Shown here piece by piece: positions 58,761-64,000 of a stretch of 64,000 nt of DNA; position 1 is the first letter of the stretch; every line of letters begins with the position of its first letter. The notes beneath the pieces were generated by a model. The model worked only from the letters and a program-made list of their open reading frames with translations, made no database searches and had not been told where the DNA came from. This stretch comes from Antedon mediterranea (Eukaryota; Echinodermata; Crinoidea; Comatulida; Antedonidae), in contig NC_092676.1 of assembly GCF_964355755.1 (NCBI RefSeq), positions 250,501 to 314,500 of the forward strand, read 5' to 3'. The translations under genes were made by a program, and so were the position numbers.

Positions 58761-61700
58761 AGAATTAACTTGATTACGATTCCAACTGTGTAGGAATCTA
58801 ATGCCTAAACAGGTGGTAAACATTTGGAATCGTGTTCCATTTACCAGAATTATTTATTCATAACGGTCAGTCAAGGGTTAATTAATCATTTACGTATTTA
58901 TTATTAATCTCATGATCTACCAATGAATGATAATTGTCGTATGCCGTATAAAATATAAAAATATTGCTTAAAATTGTTAACTGAGCAAGAAGACTGGAGT
59001 TTTTAGAAGAAAAATTTGAATCGTTGGAGTAAAATCAACAAGAAATATTAAAGTAATTAGATACACTCATTTTCATGTGCGACATATTTCACGTAAACAT
59101 ACGTCGTCTGCTTGTTCTCAATATGCACATCTGATTACTGCAATCTCATCATCCACTCTATACGGTACGGATCATTGTAAAGACGATATTGAAATACTCA
59201 AACTTCAAAAACAAATTACAGTATGTTTATCCGAACGAAATAACTCTTATCAATTATAAAATTAAAATAATATTAGTTAATATGTTGTTATTTTTTAAAT
59301 CCCATTGGAATTGGCTGTTTTGACGTGGCACAAACCACATAAGTGCTACAAACTTTGGACCAGAAGGCATTGAATCCCGGAATTGTACGGTATATAGCAC
59401 TATACTATTTCTATTTCACAGGCATATTGGGCATGGGACCCTAACTTCGTTGAGACTGAACCAATACGACAATATTTATATACTTTCTTATTATTGATTT
59501 CAAAGCTATTAATTCTAACTAAAAGATTATGTAAGAATCCTCGGAGAGATTTGACAAGATAAGAAACGCATTAACTTTTGACAAATTCCACAGTAGGCCT
59601 TGCTGGTTTACAGCAGATTACATCAATGACATATACCACAGTTGAATATGCCAAAATGATAATGCGATGTGATCATCATGAGAGATAAGGTGAATTGACA
59701 TCGTCCATACATATCATTATTAGGCAAAGTAAAATGGATTACTTGATCAGTCCCTCTTTCTTCAGTTGAGACGCCTAGTTGTCGTTTTTATATTTCATAT
59801 AGCATTGATAACTATAGTATTAGTAATCATTTTGTAATGTTTGTGCTTTTACTAATGATGAATTCATATTATCACAAATATGTTCACAAATTATAATTTA
59901 ATAATTATTTCGTATAGTACGTCTTCTTTATACTCATAATTATAGTCACTTCAAAGATAGTCGATAGATAGAGTTAGTGTTTAAGGTAAAGTTACTTATA
60001 CACTAGTGTAATCTTTGAAAGCTTTGTAATCCATATTGGCTTTATGTAATTGTAGATACTCTGTAATTATGCATTATTAATACGTGTTATAAATTGGAGT
60101 ATCTCCATTACTGGAGAGGTCTCTATTGACCTTCACGCTGACCTTCTTGTATCAAGCGCAGCAAGAGACGGGGATTCCCCACTAAAAAGTTCTTTGAAAT
60201 TTGAGTAAAGAAGGTTGCTTTTAAATTCAATTTGGAATTGCTTACCACAATTCAGTACATGAATTCTATTTTAAGTATGGAATTAAAGATTTCTCGCCGA
60301 CTATCATTTCTTTTCATGCGAGCCTTATTATGAATTATCAGTGTACGAATTACCTACCCACATAAATTTCGATTCAATTCAAATCGTTCGAGTATGACTG
60401 CTATTTTAAGGTGAGCATTATAGTCTTGTTTTATGGCCTGACTAAGTACGTTTCATTTTAGTGGTGTTATTGTACCCACGTAATGTATTACCACCTCAGA
60501 CAATCCGCCCCATATTCTAATTTTAGTTGTTGGTTTTAATCAATTAAAGTTTCTCATGTCTTTTAATATACATTCAGATCTCTCACCATAAATTCCATTC
60601 CATTCTATTATAGGTTCAAAAGCAAACGGTATTTTGTCTTAAAATGTCAGTATTATACTCAACAGTTTCAATTGAATCAACATTATATACTTTCTTTACA
60701 CGGAGACGCTCTTCACAATATAAAAATCAATACCATTCAAATTAATTCGGCAAATGTGTGTAATTTAGTACATTAAAAATCGATATAAATTTTTTGAATT
60801 ATTCATATTTTTATAGCCCAGAGGATAAAACAAATCAATTATTGTTTAAAGCTCAGAACAGGAAGGATTCAACGAGGGGTAATTTAGGAACAATTGAAGA
60901 CTTAAGATTGACAGCAGGGCTGAGTTCGCGTGCTTAATTTCAGTTTTTTTGTACTATCAATTTTCAAACTGTCTCGTAATTCAGAAACTAAATTATAAGT
61001 GAGAAATTCAAATTTAGAAAACAAATAATTGTGAAAGATCCTTTTCATTTTCTACGATCTGTTGGCATCCATGTGGATGGTGATACGTCAGACAAACAAA
61101 ATGTCACACATTTGAACAAAACAACATAGTACAAAAATAAAATGTGATAAAAAATAACACTATAGTAATGTATATAAACTGATAAAAATGGTAATATTAT
61201 ACGAGTGTTTAGTCCCGTGTTGAGTGCGTTTGTCAAATTCTTCCAAGCGTGTAGATATTTCAAACGTAGTGTGAAAATATTTCGTACAAATACCACAGGC
61301 TTATCTGTTTATGTAGTTACAAAAAGCATAAACAGAACCTGAGGCGGAATAAAAACGGGCAGCCGATGAAAGGTTTGTGTCGTCGTAACAATAGTAAGCA
61401 GCCTGGTTATTATATTATTTTTCTGTAGACTGCGAACACTCTGGTGTAGTGCACATAATGAACCGTTATTTACAATTCAAATCATTGAACCTCTCTGTTG
61501 TGCTAGCCTACCAAATGCATTTAACATTTTCGGTTGCCTATTTTGTCAACAATTTTGTATGTACATCCATGTACATGTTAAAAAAAGAAACAAATGGGTT
61601 TTTTTCTTCTAATTAAATAAATTGTACGTTACGTAAGATACAAAAAGAAACAGTACTTATTTTTTTTTTAATATAACATGAACCAGGTCCATTATTGTCT

Positions 61701-61860
61701 GTCGGCTTAACCCTCTAAAATATTATAAACTACACTATCTATAACATGCTTTGCAAGTTAATAAGTATGACATGTCATTAAAGAGGAACATTCTCATCCC
61801 TAGAGATGTCAGCGAGTGGAGAATTTGAAAATGCCGAATTATAAAAGAGTGTGAACTCAC

Positions 61861-61932
61861 CGCTATTGCAACAACACATATCACCATTAGGATATATTTC
61901 GTACACCATATCATCGTATTGTCTTCTCCCAT
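61861..61932 (-). CDS. Probable alternative first coding exon of the tetraspanin
   Basis: ATG at 61932-61930 opens 24 codons, MGEDNTMIWCTKYILMVICV and four more, ending exactly at a GTGAGT donor in phase 0. That is the same phase as the proximal first exon (52970-53035). The content, a short polar N terminus with a Trp-Cys-Thr-Lys-Tyr motif leading into a hydrophobic helix, is the classic start of a tetraspanin. Joined to the exon at 48901-48701 it gives a normal TM1. No other tetraspanin exons lie between, so an upstream promoter of the same gene is the simplest reading. Confidence 0.6.
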
Positions 61933-62946
61933 TTTAAAATTCAAAATTCTTTGTATCAAATAGAAAATAGCCAGCTAAATAATATCCAAAGTAAAATGGT
62001 AGTGAAGGCTGGAGGCTGCGTGTGTTCTCTCTCCCGTGTTGATAGCCTTCTTTCGCCTATGGACCCTCCAAGGTCAAACAAAAGCGAGCCTACAATGCGA
62101 TAATTACAGAAACTCACACATGCGTATTACAAAGCCTTCTAAAAGATACAAAAGTGAAGAGGCTTTTATTAATGAGGGCGTCCTCTCTATTTAAAAATCA
62201 GTCTTGTTGAGTTGCTGATTCCTCATCAAAAAACGAGACTGTAAAATATAATCTTTAGTTCTTAACTAAAGTATAGTAACACTGCAAACTTTACTAAAAC
62301 ATTTGTTTGTCTCTATTCGGAAGTCTAAAGTCTGTCAAACTAGTTTGACAAAAAAAGTGTGATCTGTCCAAATACATGGTTGTGATGTGCTTAAATATGG
62401 TAGTGGTATGACATCCTAATTTGATCACACTTTTTTGTCATACTAGTTTGATAGTGTATTTTGTATTTTGTATTTTATATTTGTCCTCAAGCTTTTTAAA
62501 CTGGAAACTGAAAAAGAGCTTTGGTTTGCTTAAGTTGATGCCAATCCAGGAATTTGCTCAAAATTAATTTGCTATGTAGAAAAGCAATGCCTGATCAAAC
62601 GAACCTGTATCATCTGTTATTCGGATATAAAATCAACTTTAGTATCCTATAGGCCTAATTTATATTTCACCATCAGAATCAGTCCTTCGTTTCCTGTGTT
62701 TCTAAATTGTGTTTTTCATGTCTGTTACGCGTACGTTGTTTAATTTAGGTTTAAAAATATATATATGTGTCAATTATTTATTATGACTTTGCTGTAAATT
62801 ACGAATGTTTTGTGTTATTTAAATGAGAACTGTGACGTCACACAATAACTTTAAGCTTGAGTGGTTCTACATCAGCATTCAATAGTCCTGTCAGTTTCAC
62901 CGTCAGTTTGCAGTTGTGTTGGTAGTAACACGGGCAATTGAAGAGG
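61933..62946. other. Divergent intergenic region
   Basis: Probably holds the distal tetraspanin promoter (about 61950-62200) and, on the other strand, a promoter before 62947. A short MITE lies at 62326-62460. No other exon. Confidence 0.45.
62326..62460. mobile_element. Short MITE, AAAGCTCTGTCTACAC family, copy 3
   Basis: ACTAGTTTGACAAAAAAAGTG at the left and CACTTTTTTGTCATACTAGT at the right are inverted repeats. The interior CCAAATACATGG and AAATATGGTAGTGG match the family copies at 41.8 and 43.3 kb. Confidence 0.72.
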
Positions 62947-63298
62947 ATGGATACTATGTTGTTAATACAAGCTGTCGTTTGTTTTCAGGTAATAAACATA
63001 TTTGATTAAATAAGTTTAGGTTTATTTAAGCTACATATCAAATGGTAAACAGATACTATATATAACATACTAGTTCATTCACAAAAATATTTAGACAAAT
63101 GATTGTCATTTTTGTTTTGGTATGCGAGTTCCATAATAAGTAAGGACATGGCCTTATTAAGACTTAAATTCGTTCCTTTTACTTTACTTACATTTGACAT
63201 TCGAAATTAATAGTGGTCGTAATCGTCCGGTGGGAAATATTGTAACTACCGGTTTGATAACAATACTTCATTTTAGGTGGCCGGATTAACGTCGACGT
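62947..63298 (+). CDS. Possible first exons of a secreted or membrane protein (partial)
   Basis: ATG at 62947 gives MDTMLLIQAVVCFQ, ending at CAG/GTAATA (62988) in phase 0. A plausible acceptor (CATTTTAG) near 63279 continues with VAGLTS, completing what looks like a signal peptide, then either a donor GTACGA or a stop after a few codons. No later exon of the gene is visible in the window, so only the signal-peptide-like start supports this call. Confidence 0.35.
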
Positions 63299-64000
63299 AC
63301 GATCGATACGAATACTAATTATAATAAAAGATTCATCAATATATAAAGTATTATAATATGCCTACAATATACAGTACTAATAACAACATGACATACCATT
63401 ACCAGTACGTATTTCACATTCATATTTGTGTGCCGTTTTAGGTTCACAATCTGTATTTACTTTTAGGATTAATGTTTGAGGGTTTTATGTAGGCCTAAGG
63501 CTACTGTGAATTGTTTTTATACTGCAAGGACCGTGTATGATTGTTTTTAAACATTTTATTGTTGCATTGATATGTAAATCATGCAGTAAGCAATACAGTG
63601 CAATCAAAAGAAACCTAGACTCCAAATAGGAAAAACGCAATGGGTTCTGTTCCCTTGGGGTTTTACCACAATGTATGGTTTTCCCCATCTTCGTTATATA
63701 GGGCCTATACATACATCGACTATTATTGTAGTTGTATCTTTGACAAAAAATGATATTCTATTATTTTCCTGTATGTTAGTCTTGGTGTACATGCTCTATA
63801 TCGTTGTCGCTTTGATTAGGTAGAAATAGTATTAATGTTGTACCAGGCACCTTTGCTGTTGTACCTACCATGACCCGAAATGGGCCCGAAATCTAAGCCA
63901 AGATGAATCCGACACCAGGTTCACCCACAGTGCTTTTCGGTGTGCATGATTATACAGAAATTACCATGACAACACTGTAGTATGTTCTATTATTGAGGTC
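63299..64000. other. Window end, nothing recognised
   Basis: AT-rich DNA, perhaps an intron of the gene starting at 62947. I see no supported exon, RNA gene or complete repeat. Confidence 0.4.

Larger units (their letters stand above)
53036..61860. other. Gene-poor 8.8 kb, possibly first intron of the long tetraspanin transcript
   Basis: No convincing exon on either strand. The first 150 bases should be the proximal tetraspanin promoter (CTAAATATAG at 53166-53175 could be a TATA-like or MEF2-type site). Otherwise AT-rich DNA with repeats listed separately: an inverted repeat near 55.0 kb, a roughly 70-bp tandem repeat at 55.2-55.4 kb, a 54-bp duplication at 56.77-56.88 kb and MITE or retroelement pieces at 57.2 and 58.6 kb. 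Confidence 0.5.

Noticed and set aside
59077-59259. 60-residue open frame on the plus strand
   Set aside because: Isolated, no recognisable domain, no consistent splice partners.

Overview
The window is nuclear DNA from an animal. It is AT-rich, its genes are split by short GT-AG introns, and it carries a tRNA gene, many minisatellites and several MITE families. The gene set (REV3L, ARL13B, MED18, ELOVL elongases, a tetraspanin, a troponin-T-like gene), the intron sizes of a few hundred bases to about 2 kb, and dense TAGGCCTAGGCC-type palindromic tracts suggest an invertebrate deuterostome, most likely an echinoderm. The class cannot be fixed from the sequence alone. All exon models were built by hand from splice sites and reading phase; every main model closes without a frameshift.

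Layout: the 3' end of REV3L (+, 1-1652); tRNA-Leu(UAA) (-, 2989-3071); ARL13B (+, 4054-8194) with a ciliary X-box about 0.8 kb upstream; two ELOVL fatty-acid elongase genes in divergent orientation (-, 11337-13848 and +, 17521-21652); a divergent helix-loop-helix-like gene (+, 24681-28735); MED18 (+, 29677-31874); a troponin-T-like coiled coil joined to a LIM domain and a poly-Glu tail (+, 33247-42195); a prothymosin-alpha-like acidic nuclear protein (-, 42970-44560); a tetraspanin (-, 46768-53035) with a probable alternative first exon at 61861-61932; and perhaps the first exons of a secreted protein (+, 62947 on). The stretch from 53.1 to 61.8 kb shows no convincing exon and may be intron of the long tetraspanin transcript.

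The genes do not form one pathway. The most notable points are: (1) the apparent troponin T-LIM fusion, with several candidate in-frame microexons between its two halves; (2) tandem repeats that straddle the stop codon of three different genes (REV3L, the HLH-like gene, MED18), plus one that triplicates a splice donor in the prothymosin-like gene; (3) the RFX-type X-box before ARL13B; (4) an ELOVL pair with matching exon lengths except for one extra intron; (5) an alternative tetraspanin promoter about 9 kb upstream. Much of the rest is mobile-element debris: at least four MITE families, a LINE 3' end, Penelope-like fragments and a possible tRNA-derived SINE.
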